A stretch of 64,000 nt of DNA, from the NCBI RefSeq assembly GCF_900101675.1, contig NZ_FNKG01000001.1, forward strand, positions 186,001 through 250,000. The letters are read 5' to 3'. This DNA is from Curtobacterium sp. UNCCL20 (GTDB taxonomy: Bacteria > Actinomycetota > Actinomycetes > Actinomycetales > Microbacteriaceae). A program made the position numbers and the translations under genes. The notes under the pieces were generated by a model that was given only the letters and a program-made list of their open reading frames with translations, had not been told where the DNA came from and did no database searches. Shown here piece by piece: positions 35,271-44,136 of this stretch (the first letter of the stretch is position 1; each line of letters begins with the position of its first letter).

Positions 35271-37235
35271 ATGGGGATTCGACGATCAGACCGGACGACG
35301 ACGCCGAGCAGACGGCGATGGAGAGTGGTGGCCGGCATCGCGGCCGCCGCACTCGCGATCGGAGGGCTCACCGCAGCGCCCGCCGTCGCGGACAGCGCCC
35401 GCACGTCGTTCACGCCGGGAGAGCAGTGGAACGACGACACCGGCCAGCCGATCCAGGGCCACGGCGGCCAGGTCGTCACCGCGGCGGACGCAGCCGGGAA
35501 GACGATCTACTACTGGTACGGCGAGGACCGGGTGAACGGGTACACCGACACCCGGGGCGTGCACGTGTACTCGTCGTACGACCTCTACAACTGGAAAGAC
35601 CAGGGGCTCGCGCTCCGCACCATGACGAGCCGGTCGGACTTCACCGACCCGTACTTCTCCGCGCTCTACGGCGGGTACGACACCGTCCAGCAGGACGCCG
35701 TCTACCGCGACCTCGGCGTCACCGCGCCGAGCGCCGACCGCCCCGGTGCGATCCTCGAACGACCCAAGGTCATCCACAACGCCCGCACCGGGAAGTGGGT
35801 GATGTGGGTGCACGCCGACGGCCCGACCGACACGTCGAACGCGCAGTACGCCAAGGCCACCGCGGGCGTCGCCGTGTCCGACTCCCCCACGGGACCGTTC
35901 CGGTACATCGACTCGTACCGGCTGGACCGGGTGGCGGCCGACGACCCGACGAACCACCAGCCGGACTCCCCCGGCATGGCCCGTGACATGAACCTGTTCG
36001 TGGACGACGACGGGACCGCGTACATCGTCTACGCGTCCGAGGAGAACCTCACCCTCTACATCTCGAAGCTCGACGCCGACTACACCAACCTGTCGGCCGA
36101 CCCGTCGAAGGCCGTGGAGGGCGTCGACTTCCGGCGCCCACAGCCGTGGATCGGCGGGCAGCGTGAGGCACCGGCACTCACCAAGGTCGGCGGGACGTAC
36201 TACCTCGTGACCTCCGGCGCGACGGGCTGGGCGCCCAACGCCGCCGCCTACGCCACGGCCACCGACCTGCTCGGCACCTGGACCGCGCACGGCAACCCGG
36301 CGACGGGCACCGGCGCGGACACCACGTGCAACTCGCAGAGCACGTCACTCCTGAACCTCGGCGATGGACGGGTCGTGTACATCGGCGACCGGTGGAACAA
36401 CGCCACCGACCTGAAGACCGCACCGTCCGTCTGGCTGCCCGTGACGTTCGGCGAAGGCGGCGCAATGTCGTTCTCCTGCGACACCACCTCGTGGACGCTT
36501 TCCGACCTGCAGCCGTCCACCATCTGGACGGTGACCACGCCGATGCCCGGGCAGGCCACCCTCGGCGACACGAAGGCGCTCCCGAAGCGGGTCGCCGTGC
36601 AGGAGGACGGCGCGAAGCGCACCCACACCGTGCGCTGGGCGAAGGACGCCCTCGACACCCCCGGTGAGCAGACGGTCACCGGGACGCTCGACGACGGTCG
36701 GACCTTCACCCGGCCGGTCACCGTCTTGCCGAAGCGCCTGTCCTACTTCGTCGACGCCGGCGGTCAGGGCACGGCCGACTACGCCGCCGACCTGGCGTTC
36801 GCGAAGCACCGCGGTGATCGCCTCGTGAACACCGTCGCCGACCAGCGCTTCGCCGTCGACCCGGGCAGCCGTGCGCACTGGGGGTACTTCGGCACCACCG
36901 GCGGCACCTCGGGCACGAGCGGCGGCACCGTGACGAGCACCGTCCGGTGGCAGGCCGACGCCACCGACCTGGAGTACGCGCTCGGCGGCCTCGACAAGGG
37001 GAAGTACCGCGTCGACGTCGGGTTCTGGGACCCCTGGACGAAGAGCGCCCCCGGTCGGGCGGCAGCGGTCAGCGTCGACGGGACCACCGTCGCGTCCGCG
37101 CAGCCCATCGACGGCACGTACCGCACGCTGTCGACGAGCACGAAGGTCGGGTCGGACGGCATCGTGGACCTCCGCATCTCGCCGGCGACGAAGTACGGGA
37201 TCCAGGTGAGCTGGATCATGGTGTCGAAGGGCTGA
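35271..37235 (+). CDS. Secreted glycoside hydrolase, GH43 exo-beta-1,3-galactanase-like
   Basis: The 654-residue protein has a Sec signal (basic start, hydrophobic 18-35, APAVADS cleavage region at about 41). The five-bladed GH43 catalytic domain (about 45-400) has the subfamily pattern QPIQGHGGQVV, YYWYGEDR, ILERPKVIHN, GMARDMNLFVDDDG, GGQREAPAL (Glu299) and SGATGWAPN. This set fits the exo-beta-1,3-galactanase branch, in which QxHGG replaces the usual Asp base. Residues 425-490 look like a bacterial Ig-like domain, and the last 150 like a malectin/CBM-type sandwich. The substrate is probably plant arabinogalactan, by inference. Confidence 0.88.
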   Translation: MGIRRSDRTTTPSRRRWRVVAGIAAAALAIGGLTAAPAVADSARTSFTPGEQWNDDTGQPIQGHGGQVVTAADAAGKTIYYWYGEDRVNGYTDTRGVHVYSSYDLYNWKDQGLALRTMTSRSDFTDPYFSALYGGYDTVQQDAVYRDLGVTAPSADRPGAILERPKVIHNARTGKWVMWVHADGPTDTSNAQYAKATAGVAVSDSPTGPFRYIDSYRLDRVAADDPTNHQPDSPGMARDMNLFVDDDGTAYIVYASEENLTLYISKLDADYTNLSADPSKAVEGVDFRRPQPWIGGQREAPALTKVGGTYYLVTSGATGWAPNAAAYATATDLLGTWTAHGNPATGTGADTTCNSQSTSLLNLGDGRVVYIGDRWNNATDLKTAPSVWLPVTFGEGGAMSFSCDTTSWTLSDLQPSTIWTVTTPMPGQATLGDTKALPKRVAVQEDGAKRTHTVRWAKDALDTPGEQTVTGTLDDGRTFTRPVTVLPKRLSYFVDAGGQGTADYAADLAFAKHRGDRLVNTVADQRFAVDPGSRAHWGYFGTTGGTSGTSGGTVTSTVRWQADATDLEYALGGLDKGKYRVDVGFWDPWTKSAPGRAAAVSVDGTTVASAQPIDGTYRTLSTSTKVGSDGIVDLRISPATKYGIQVSWIMVSKG

Positions 37236-37304
37236 GACCGGGCGGGCAGGGTGCGCGGTGCCGGTCGGCGCCGCGCACCCGCACCCGCGCTCGGGGTCGG
37301 GCGC

Positions 37305-37366
37305 GGGCTCGGGCTCGGGCTCAGGCTCGCGCTCGCGCTCGCGCTCGCGCTCGCGCTCGCGCTCGC
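37305..37366. repeat. Hexanucleotide tandem array (GGGCTC)n-(GCTCGC)7
   Basis: Three GGGCTC units (37305-37322) run through a transitional AGGCTC into seven exact GCTCGC units (37325-37366). The array ends one base from the tsaE stop codon, between convergent genes. It is likely length-variable between strains. Confidence 0.9.
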
Positions 37367-37367
37367 G

Positions 37368-37880
37368 CTACAGCGTGGTGTCGGCCCAGCGCGGTCCGGT
37401 GGCGGTCACGACCACGCGCCGCGGTTCATCCGGCACGTCGTCCGGGTCGGCGTCCTCGTCCGGAGCCACCGAGTCCGCACCGGTCGCACGGATGATCTCC
37501 ACGTCGAGGACGCTGTCCGAGATGCCGTCGACGAACCCGCGGCCCCACTCGACCACGACGATCGCGGCGTCCCAGTCGAGGTCGAGGTCGTCGAGCTCCA
37601 GCGGGTCGGACAGCCGGTAGGCGTCCACGTGCACGAGGTCCGGGCCGGCGGTCGTCGGGTGGGTGCGAGCGAGCACGAACGTCGGGCTGGACACCTGGCC
37701 CCGGGCACCGAGGGCGGCACCGAGGCCGCGGGTCATGGTCGTCTTGCCGGCACCGAGCGGTCCCGTGAGCACGACCAGGTCCCCGGCGCGGAGGACGGCC
37801 GCCAGCCGGGCTCCGAGCTCCGCCATGGCCTCGGTCGTCGCGACCGTGGCGTCGAACAGCACCCGCGGCTGCTCGGTCAC
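37368..37880 (-). CDS. tsaE: tRNA threonylcarbamoyladenosine biosynthesis ATPase TsaE
   Basis: The 170-residue P-loop protein has Walker A LTGPLGAGKTTMTRGLG (about residue 40), SSPTFVLARTH, the HVDAYRL motif and VVVEWGRG. It powers the TsaBD complex in t6A synthesis. The C-terminal 40 residues are acidic (DEDADPDDVPDEPR) and extra to the core. The GTG start overlaps the upstream alanine racemase by four bases. Confidence 0.94.
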   Translation of the reverse strand: MTEQPRVLFDATVATTEAMAELGARLAAVLRAGDLVVLTGPLGAGKTTMTRGLGAALGARGQVSSPTFVLARTHPTTAGPDLVHVDAYRLSDPLELDDLDLDWDAAIVVVEWGRGFVDGISDSVLDVEIIRATGADSVAPDEDADPDDVPDEPRRVVVTATGPRWADTTL

Positions 37881-39040
37881 GGCCGCTCTCCCCGCAGGTA
37901 CTCGGCCACGTGCCCTTCCACGCGGTGCCCCTCGTAGAACCGGGGCACGCGGGTGCCGATCCGGCAGACGATCTCCTCGCCGATGGTGCCGAGCGCCTCG
38001 CCCCACTCGAGGACGGTCATCTCGTCGTGCTCGCCGGTGCCGAACAGCACGACGGTGTCGCCGACCTGCACGTCGTCGTCGCCGACGTCCACCAGGAACT
38101 GGTCCATCGCGACACGGCCCGCGATCGGGTAGCGCTTCCCGCCGATCGCGACCTCGACCCGGCCCTGCGCGAGGCGCGGCACACCGTCCGCGTAGCCGAC
38201 AGGCACGAGCGCGAGGGTCGTCTCCGCCGTGGTCCGGTACGTGTAGTCGTAGGAGACGCCCGTGTCGACGGGCACCCGCTTGGTCTTCGCCACCGAGGCG
38301 GTCAACGTCATCACGGGTTCGAGCCCGAGGTCGGCGGCCGAGACGCCGTCGGCACCGGGGATGCCGAACAGGTTGGCGCCCATCCGGACCATGTCCTTCC
38401 GGAACTCCTTGCGCTCCAGCCCGGCGAGCGAGGCGGCGACGTGCTCCATCGGCACGTCGAGCCCGAGGTCCTCGGCCTGCTCCACCGCCGCGTCGAACAC
38501 CGCGACCGCGGAGGCGTCCTCGGCGTCGGACGACTCGGCCAGGTGCGTGTAGGCGGCGACGACCTCGATCCGGCCGGCACGCTGGGCGTCCACCGCCATC
38601 GAGACGAGCTCCGGCCAGGCCTCCGGAGTGGCCCCGTCGCGGTGCAGGCCGGAGTCGACACCCAGGTGCACCCGCGCCGGACGCTGGTCCACCGCGTCGA
38701 CCACGCGCTGCAGCTCGGCGACGTTCGAGACGCCCAGGTCGACCGCCGAGTCGATCGCGTCGCGGAAGTCGAGCGCCGGGTCGTGCTGCCACGTGAAGAG
38801 GTGCACGTCCTCGCCCACGCCGATCGACCGGAGTCGGAGGGCCGCGGGGACCGTCAGGACCCCGATCCAGCGGATGCCGGCGTCGACCGCGGCGAGGGCG
38901 ATCGGTTCGAGACCGTGCCCGTAGGCGTCGGCCTTCATGATCGCCATCAGCTCGACGGGGTCCATCCACTCACGGACCAGGTCGAGGTTGGCGCGGTAGG
39001 CGTCGAGGTCGATCTCAGCCCGGCGCAGCGGCGCGTTCAC
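37877..39040 (-). CDS. alr: Alanine racemase, first of two tandem copies
   Basis: The 387-residue PLP enzyme interconverts L- and D-alanine for peptidoglycan. It has AEIDLDAYRANL, the PLP lysine in MKADAYGHG (Lys36), the second catalytic Tyr region GVSYDYTYR, and GYADGVPR followed by AGRVAMDQF. It overlaps tsaE and the second racemase gene by four bases each. Sequence similarity to the neighbour is partial, so the duplication is old or the two have different origins. Confidence 0.94.
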   Translation of the reverse strand: MNAPLRRAEIDLDAYRANLDLVREWMDPVELMAIMKADAYGHGLEPIALAAVDAGIRWIGVLTVPAALRLRSIGVGEDVHLFTWQHDPALDFRDAIDSAVDLGVSNVAELQRVVDAVDQRPARVHLGVDSGLHRDGATPEAWPELVSMAVDAQRAGRIEVVAAYTHLAESSDAEDASAVAVFDAAVEQAEDLGLDVPMEHVAASLAGLERKEFRKDMVRMGANLFGIPGADGVSAADLGLEPVMTLTASVAKTKRVPVDTGVSYDYTYRTTAETTLALVPVGYADGVPRLAQGRVEVAIGGKRYPIAGRVAMDQFLVDVGDDDVQVGDTVVLFGTGEHDEMTVLEWGEALGTIGEEIVCRIGTRVPRFYEGHRVEGHVAEYLRGERP

Positions 39041-40140
39041 GTCGTCCTCCGTTCCACGCTCCGGCCGACCCGTGCGACCACTTCGTAGTTGATCGTGCCG
39101 ACGGCCGCCGCCCAGTCCTCGACCGCCGGGTCGCCGTTCGCCGGGTCGCCCCACAGCACGGCTTCGTCGCCGACCCGCACGTCTGCGTCGCCGATGTCGA
39201 CGTGCATCGCGTTCATCGCCACACGTCCGACCACCGGGAACGTCCGGTCACCGATCCGCACCGACACCCGGTTCCCGAAGTCGCGGTCGAAGCCGTCGGC
39301 GTACCCGAGGCCGATGACCGCCAGCCGGGTGTCCGTCTCGGCGCGCCAGGTGTAGCCGTAACTGACCCCCTCGCCGGCCCGGACCGGAACCGTGCGGAGC
39401 ACCGCCGCGGTCACACGCATCGCGGGACGGAGGCCGAGGTCCGCCGAGGTCCGGTCCGGGAAGGGGCTCAGTCCGTACAGCGCCAGTCCGACGCGGGCGA
39501 GGTCGTGGCGGGTCTCCGGGACGGCGATGCTCGCGGCGCTGGCGGCGAGGTGCACCATGTCCGGCACGATGCCGTTCGCAGCCAGGCCGTCGAGCGCCCG
39601 CTGGAGTGCGGCGTCCTGGTCGAGGTCGTCCGTGCGGGAGGCGTTCGACAGGTGCGACATGAGCCCCTCGACGCGCGTCCGGCTGCCACTGCGGGCAAGT
39701 CGACCGGCGGTCCGGAAGAGCTCGTCCCACTCGGACTCGACCGCGCCGTTGCGACTGAGGCCCGTGTCGACGCAGATGTGCACCGCCGGCACCTCGGAGT
39801 CTGCGGCAGCGGCCAGCTGCGAGACGCTCGAGACCGCGGGGGTGACACCGTGACGGGCTGCGCGGCGGAAGTCCTCGTCCGGCGCGTGCAGCCAGGCGAG
39901 GATGCGGACCCCCTCGTCGATGCCGGCCTCGCGGAGCGCGATCGCCTCGTCGATGTCCGCGACGCCGAGCCACTCCGCGCCGGCGTCGACGAACGCCTGT
40001 GCAGCATCCGCTGCGCCGTGGCCGTACGCGTTCGCCTTGACGACCGCGATGACGCCGGACGGGGCCACCCGCTCGGCGACCGTCGCGTAGTTGGCGATCA
40101 GGGCCTCCCGGTCGACCGTGATCCCGGTGAACGCGCTCAC
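39037..40140 (-). CDS. alr: Alanine racemase, second tandem copy
   Basis: The 367-residue PLP enzyme has VVKANAYGHG (Lys35), GVSYGYTWR around the catalytic Tyr, GLGYADGFDR and VGRVAMNAMHVDIGD. The Alr barrel and C-terminal beta domain are complete. The N-terminus (GITVDREALIANY) is shorter than usual. Its 4-bp overlaps with alr downstream and acpS upstream make one operon. Whether it racemises alanine or another amino acid cannot be decided from sequence. Confidence 0.92.
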   Translation of the reverse strand: MSAFTGITVDREALIANYATVAERVAPSGVIAVVKANAYGHGAADAAQAFVDAGAEWLGVADIDEAIALREAGIDEGVRILAWLHAPDEDFRRAARHGVTPAVSSVSQLAAAADSEVPAVHICVDTGLSRNGAVESEWDELFRTAGRLARSGSRTRVEGLMSHLSNASRTDDLDQDAALQRALDGLAANGIVPDMVHLAASAASIAVPETRHDLARVGLALYGLSPFPDRTSADLGLRPAMRVTAAVLRTVPVRAGEGVSYGYTWRAETDTRLAVIGLGYADGFDRDFGNRVSVRIGDRTFPVVGRVAMNAMHVDIGDADVRVGDEAVLWGDPANGDPAVEDWAAAVGTINYEVVARVGRSVERRTT

Positions 40141-40511
40141 TGAACCATTCCTTCCAACACCACGAACGCCGTCGCGATCCCGCCGTCGTGCGACAGCGAG
40201 AGGTGCACGCTCGCCACGCCGCGCGCCGACGCGACGTCCTGCGCGGACCGACGGAGCGTCAGCGACGGGTTCCGCTGGTCGTCGGAGACGACCTCGAGAT
40301 CTTGCCAGCTCAACCCCGCACTCGACCCGAATGCCTTGATCAGCGCTTCCTTCGCGGCGAACCGCGCCGCGAGGGACGCGATCGGACGAGGCTCCCCGTC
40401 GCGGAGGAGCTCCGACGGCGTGAACAGTCGTGCACGCATCGCCGGAGTGCGGTCGAGCACCAGCTCGAACCGCTCCAGGTCGACCACGTCGACCCCGATG
40501 CCGATGATCAT
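40137..40511 (-). CDS. acpS: Holo-[acyl-carrier-protein] synthase
   Basis: The 124-residue enzyme transfers 4'-phosphopantetheine from CoA to acyl carrier protein. The Mg-binding motifs are present: IGIGVDVVDLERF at the N-terminus and RFAAKEALIKAFG in the middle, with VHLSLSHDGG near the end. The length is normal. It overlaps the second alanine racemase gene by four bases and follows glmS by six bases. Confidence 0.96.
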   Translation of the reverse strand: MIIGIGVDVVDLERFELVLDRTPAMRARLFTPSELLRDGEPRPIASLAARFAAKEALIKAFGSSAGLSWQDLEVVSDDQRNPSLTLRRSAQDVASARGVASVHLSLSHDGGIATAFVVLEGMVQ

Positions 40512-40517
40512 CGCCGA

Positions 40518-42365
40518 CTACTCGACGGTGACCGACTTCGCGAGGTTGCGCGGCTGGTCGACGTCGAGGCCCTTGGCCGCGGCGAGCTCCATGCCGAACA
40601 TGTGCAGCGGGGCCACGGCGAGCAGCGGCTCGAACAGCGGCGTCGCGAGCGGGATGCGGAGCACCTCGTCGGCGAAGGGCAGCACGGCGGCGTCGCCCTC
40701 TTCCGCGATGGCGATGACCCGGGCGCCGCGGGCGCGGATCTCCTGGATGTTCGAGACGACCTTCGGGTGCAGCGACCGCGGGTCACGCGGCGACGGCACG
40801 ATCACGAAGACGATCTGGCCGGGCTCGATGAGAGCGATCGGCCCGTGCTTGAGCTCACCGGCGGCGAAGCCCTCGGCGTGGATGTACGCGAGCTCCTTGA
40901 GCTTCAGCGCACCCTCGAGCGCGATCGGGTACCCGACGTGGCGGCCGAGGAACAGGACGCTGCGCGTGTCCGCCATCCACCGGGCGAGGTCCTTGATGCC
41001 GGACGCGTCGTCGATGGTCTGCTGCAGCTTCGGGGCGAGGCCCTCGAGCTCGGCGACCTGCTCGGCGATCTGCTCGGACGTGAGCGTCCCCCGCAGGGTC
41101 GCCAGGTGCAGTCCGAGCAGGTACAGCGCGACGCCCTGCGCGATGAACGCCTTCGTCGACGCGACCGCGACCTCGGGCCCGGCGTGCGTGTAGATCACCG
41201 CGTCGGACTCGCGCGGGATCGTCGCACCCTGGGTGTTGCAGATCGAGAGCACCTGGGCGCCCCGCTCGCGGGCGTACTTGACCGCCATGAGCGTGTCCAT
41301 GGTCTCGCCGGACTGGCTGATCGAGACCACGAGGGTGCGCTCGTCGAGCACCGGGTCGCGGTAGCGGAACTCGTGCGCGAGCTCGACCTCGACCGGCACG
41401 CGGGCCCACTGCTCGATGGCGTACTTGCCGAGGATGCCGGCGTAGGCAGCCGTGCCGCAGGCGATCACGATGACGCGGTCGACCGAGGCGAGCCGCTCGG
41501 CGATCGGGTCGAGGTCGGTCAGGGTGACGGCGCCGTCGTGCACGCGGCCGAGGATCGTCTTCGCGACGGCCTCGGGCTCCTCGCTGATCTCCTTCGCCAT
41601 GAAGGACGTCCAGCCGCCCTTGTCGGCGGCGGACGCGTCCCAGTTCACCTCGAACTCGCTCGGCGTGGCCGGGGTGCCGTCGAAGTGGATGACGTCGACG
41701 CCGTCGGGGCGGATCGTGGCGATCTCGTCCTGACCGATCGACAGGGCGCGCTGCGTGTAGGCGACGAACGCCGCGACGTCGGAGCCCATGAAGTTCTCGC
41801 CGTCGCCGAGCCCCACGACCAGCGGGGAGTTGCGGCGGGCACCGACGACGACACCGGGCTGGTCGGCGTGCACGACGAGGAGCGTGAAGGCACCGTCGAG
41901 GCGCTGCACGGCCTGCTGCATCGCGCTCGTCAGGTCGTGGGTGTCGCGGAAGGCCCGCGCGACGAGGTGCGCCGCGACCTCGGAGTCGGTCTCGCTGAGG
42001 AACTCGACACCCTCGGCCTGGAGCTCGGCGCGGAGCTCGGAGAAGTTCTCGATGATGCCGTTGTGGATGAGGGCGAGCTTGCCGCCGTCCGCCAGGTGCG
42101 GGTGCGCGTTGCCGTCGGTCGGGCCGCCGTGGGTCGCCCAGCGGGTGTGGCCGATGCCCGTGCCACCGTCGGCGATCGGATGCGCCTCGAGCTCGTCGAC
42201 GAGGGCCTGGAGCTTGCCCGCCTTCTTCGCGGAGGCGAGTTCCTGCGAGCCGTCGACCACGGCGATGCCCGCCGAGTCGTAGCCGCGGTACTCGAGACGA
42301 CGAAGACCACCGAGGAGCACGTCCTGGCTGCTGTTGCTGCCGACGTAGCCGACGATTCCACACAT
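40518..42365 (-). CDS. glmS: Glutamine-fructose-6-phosphate aminotransferase (isomerising)
   Basis: The 615-residue enzyme makes glucosamine-6-phosphate, the first step to UDP-GlcNAc. The N-terminal nucleophile Cys is in MCGIVGYVG, and the glutaminase domain has GHTRWATHGGPTDGNAHPH. Two SIS domains follow (SQSGETMDTLMAV and the second near RHVGYPIALEGALKLKELAYIHAEGF), and the end is DQPRNLAKSVTVE. ATG 42365 is fixed because the Cys must follow the initiator Met. Confidence 0.98.
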   Translation of the reverse strand: MCGIVGYVGSNSSQDVLLGGLRRLEYRGYDSAGIAVVDGSQELASAKKAGKLQALVDELEAHPIADGGTGIGHTRWATHGGPTDGNAHPHLADGGKLALIHNGIIENFSELRAELQAEGVEFLSETDSEVAAHLVARAFRDTHDLTSAMQQAVQRLDGAFTLLVVHADQPGVVVGARRNSPLVVGLGDGENFMGSDVAAFVAYTQRALSIGQDEIATIRPDGVDVIHFDGTPATPSEFEVNWDASAADKGGWTSFMAKEISEEPEAVAKTILGRVHDGAVTLTDLDPIAERLASVDRVIVIACGTAAYAGILGKYAIEQWARVPVEVELAHEFRYRDPVLDERTLVVSISQSGETMDTLMAVKYARERGAQVLSICNTQGATIPRESDAVIYTHAGPEVAVASTKAFIAQGVALYLLGLHLATLRGTLTSEQIAEQVAELEGLAPKLQQTIDDASGIKDLARWMADTRSVLFLGRHVGYPIALEGALKLKELAYIHAEGFAAGELKHGPIALIEPGQIVFVIVPSPRDPRSLHPKVVSNIQEIRARGARVIAIAEEGDAAVLPFADEVLRIPLATPLFEPLLAVAPLHMFGMELAAAKGLDVDQPRNLAKSVTVE

Positions 42366-42435
42366 GGCATCGATCCTACGGTCTGCCTGGGCGCCCACCC
42401 TGCGAACGGGCAGGGCTGGGGATAACGTTTGGCAC

Positions 42436-42921
42436 ATGGGACGGTTCGACGACATCGCGATCACGACACTGCACGGCGAGGACACCACGTTCGCCGCCTA
42501 CGCGGACAAGGCGGTGCTCGTGGTGAACGTGGCCTCGCGCTGCGGCCTCGCCCCGCAGTACGAACAGCTCGAGGCACTCCAGAAGGAGTACGGCCCGCGC
42601 GGCTTCACGGTCCTCGGCTTCCCGAGCAACCAGTTCCTGCAGGAGCTCGGCTCCTCCGAGGCCATCGACGAGTACTGCTCCACCACGTGGGGCGTCACCT
42701 TCCCGATGTCGGAGAAGGTCAAGGTCAACGGCAAGGGCGCGCACCCGCTCTACAAGGCCCTCAAGGAGACCCCGGACGCCGAGGGCAAGGCCGGTCGTGT
42801 CACCTGGAACTTCGAGAAGTTCCTCATCGCGCCGGACGGCACGGTCTCCCGCTTCCGTCCCACCACCAAGCCGGATGCGCCGCAGGTCATCGCAGCGATC
42901 GAGGCCGCCCTCCCCGCCTGA
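42436..42921 (+). CDS. Glutathione peroxidase family protein, Cys-type
   Basis: The 161-residue peroxidase has the thioredoxin-like fold with the peroxidatic Cys36 in NVASRCGLAPQ, Gln in GFPSNQF and Trp in VTWNFEKFLI. A second Cys in DEYCSTTW suggests the thioredoxin-dependent two-Cys type found in bacteria. ATG 42436 has no SD; GATAAC (42421-42426) nearby may be a -10 box. It is divergent from glmS. Confidence 0.93.
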   Translation: MGRFDDIAITTLHGEDTTFAAYADKAVLVVNVASRCGLAPQYEQLEALQKEYGPRGFTVLGFPSNQFLQELGSSEAIDEYCSTTWGVTFPMSEKVKVNGKGAHPLYKALKETPDAEGKAGRVTWNFEKFLIAPDGTVSRFRPTTKPDAPQVIAAIEAALPA

Positions 42922-42957
42922 CGACGTGGGCTGCGGTCCGATCGCACACACGACTGT

Positions 42958-43017
42958 CGGACTGGAGGCGCGGATCGCGTGAGCGGACCCGCGCACGTGA
43001 TCCGCGCCTCCAGTCCG
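42958..43017. repeat. CTGGAGGC-family hairpin between the peroxidase gene and coaA
   Basis: Perfect 19-bp arms (42958-42976 and 42999-43017) enclose a 22-base loop. The element separates two same-strand genes and ends 30 bases before the coaA start, so it may terminate the peroxidase transcript. Confidence 0.88.
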
Positions 43018-43047
43018 CACCGCCACCACCTGGGTACGCTCGATCCC

Positions 43048-43992
43048 ATGCCGATCCCGGAGACGACCGTCGCGCACCCCACTCCGTTCGTGGAGATCCC
43101 GCGCGGCGAGTGGTCGCAACTGGCCCCCAAGGAGCACCTCTCGCTCACCGAGACCGAGATCGTGCAGCTGCGCGGACTCGGCGACCGACTGGACATGCAG
43201 GAGGTGCAAGAGGTCTACCTGCCCCTCTCCCGTCTGCTCACGCTGTACGCCGCCGGGGCGCGGAACCTGCACGCCGAGACGAGCCGGTTCCTCGGCGAAC
43301 GCGCCGGACGCACGCCGTTCGTGATCGGTGTCGCCGGCTCCGTCGCCGTCGGGAAGTCCACCGTCGCCCGACTGCTCCGCGAACTGACGAAGCGGTGGCC
43401 GGACACCCCGCGGGTCGAGCTCGTGACGACGGACGGGTTCCTGTACCCGAACGCCGAACTGGAACGACGCGGGATCATGGACCGCAAGGGCTTCCCGGAG
43501 TCGTACGACCGCCGCTCCCTGCTGCGCTTCGTGAGCCAGGTCAAGAGCGGCGCTGCCGAGGTTCGCGCGCCGTACTACTCGCACCTCGTCTACGACATCG
43601 TGCCCGACGCCGAGATCGTGGTGCGGCAGCCGGACGTCCTCATCGTCGAGGGGCTCAACGTGCTCGCGCCGCCGGTGCACGGCCGTCTGGCGCTGTCGGA
43701 CCTGTTCGACTTCACCATCTACGTCGACGCGAAGACGAAGGACATCGAGTCCTGGTACGTCGACCGGTTCCTGGCCCTGCAGGAAGAGGCGTTCTCGAGC
43801 CCGGACTCGTTCTTCCACCGCTTCGCGTCGCTCTCCCGTGAGGACGCCGTCCGCACCGCGACCGAGGTCTGGCGGGCGATCAACGAGCCGAACCTGCTCG
43901 AGAACGTGCTGCCCACCCGCTCCCGGGCGACCCTCGTGCTGAAGAAGGGCGCGAACCACAAGGTGAACTCGGTGCTGCTCCGCAAGATCTGA
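43048..43992 (+). CDS. coaA: Type I pantothenate kinase
   Basis: The 314-residue kinase phosphorylates pantothenate in CoA synthesis. The P-loop is [12 protein letters not shown], followed by [18 protein letters not shown] and [12 protein letters not shown], then [10 protein letters not shown]. The length equals that of the E. coli enzyme (316). ATG 43048 has no SD, but TACGCT (43035-43040) lies seven bases upstream, so the mRNA is probably leaderless. Confidence 0.97.
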   Translation: MPIPETTVAHPTPFVEIPRGEWSQLAPKEHLSLTETEIVQLRGLGDRLDMQEVQEVYLPLSRLLTLYAAGARNLHAETSRFLGERAGRTPFVIGVAGSVAVGKSTVARLLRELTKRWPDTPRVELVTTDGFLYPNAELERRGIMDRKGFPESYDRRSLLRFVSQVKSGAAEVRAPYYSHLVYDIVPDAEIVVRQPDVLIVEGLNVLAPPVHGRLALSDLFDFTIYVDAKTKDIESWYVDRFLALQEEAFSSPDSFFHRFASLSREDAVRTATEVWRAINEPNLLENVLPTRSRATLVLKKGANHKVNSVLLRKI

Positions 43993-44025
43993 CGGGCGCC
44001 GGCTGCGGCGAGCGATGGCGGGCAC

Positions 44026-44095
44026 GCAAAACACCGGTGTTCGTGCGCCGAACCCCGACATGCGGGGGTTCAGCAGACGAACACCGGTGTTTTGC
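44026..44095. repeat. Dispersed hairpin repeat, AACACCGGTGTT family, copy 2
   Basis: The outer arms GCAAAACACCGGTGTTCGT (44026-44044) and its complement (44077-44095) are perfect over 19 bp and identical to those of copy 1 at 5438-5507. The inner arms GAACCCC (44050-44056) and GGGGTTC (44065-44071) differ in sequence from copy 1 but still pair, so the structure is conserved. It lies between the convergent coaA and glmM genes. Confidence 0.87.
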
Positions 44096-44136
44096 AGAGC
44101 ACGGCACGTCCAGCGCGGCCGGAGCGGAGGGCAGCC

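Noticed and set aside
37305..37366. Possible CRISPR array
   Set aside because: The units are 6 bp with no spacers; it is a simple tandem repeat.
42436..42921. Selenocysteine in the glutathione peroxidase
   Set aside because: The active-site codon at residue 36 is a normal Cys codon, with no in-frame TGA or SECIS-like need.
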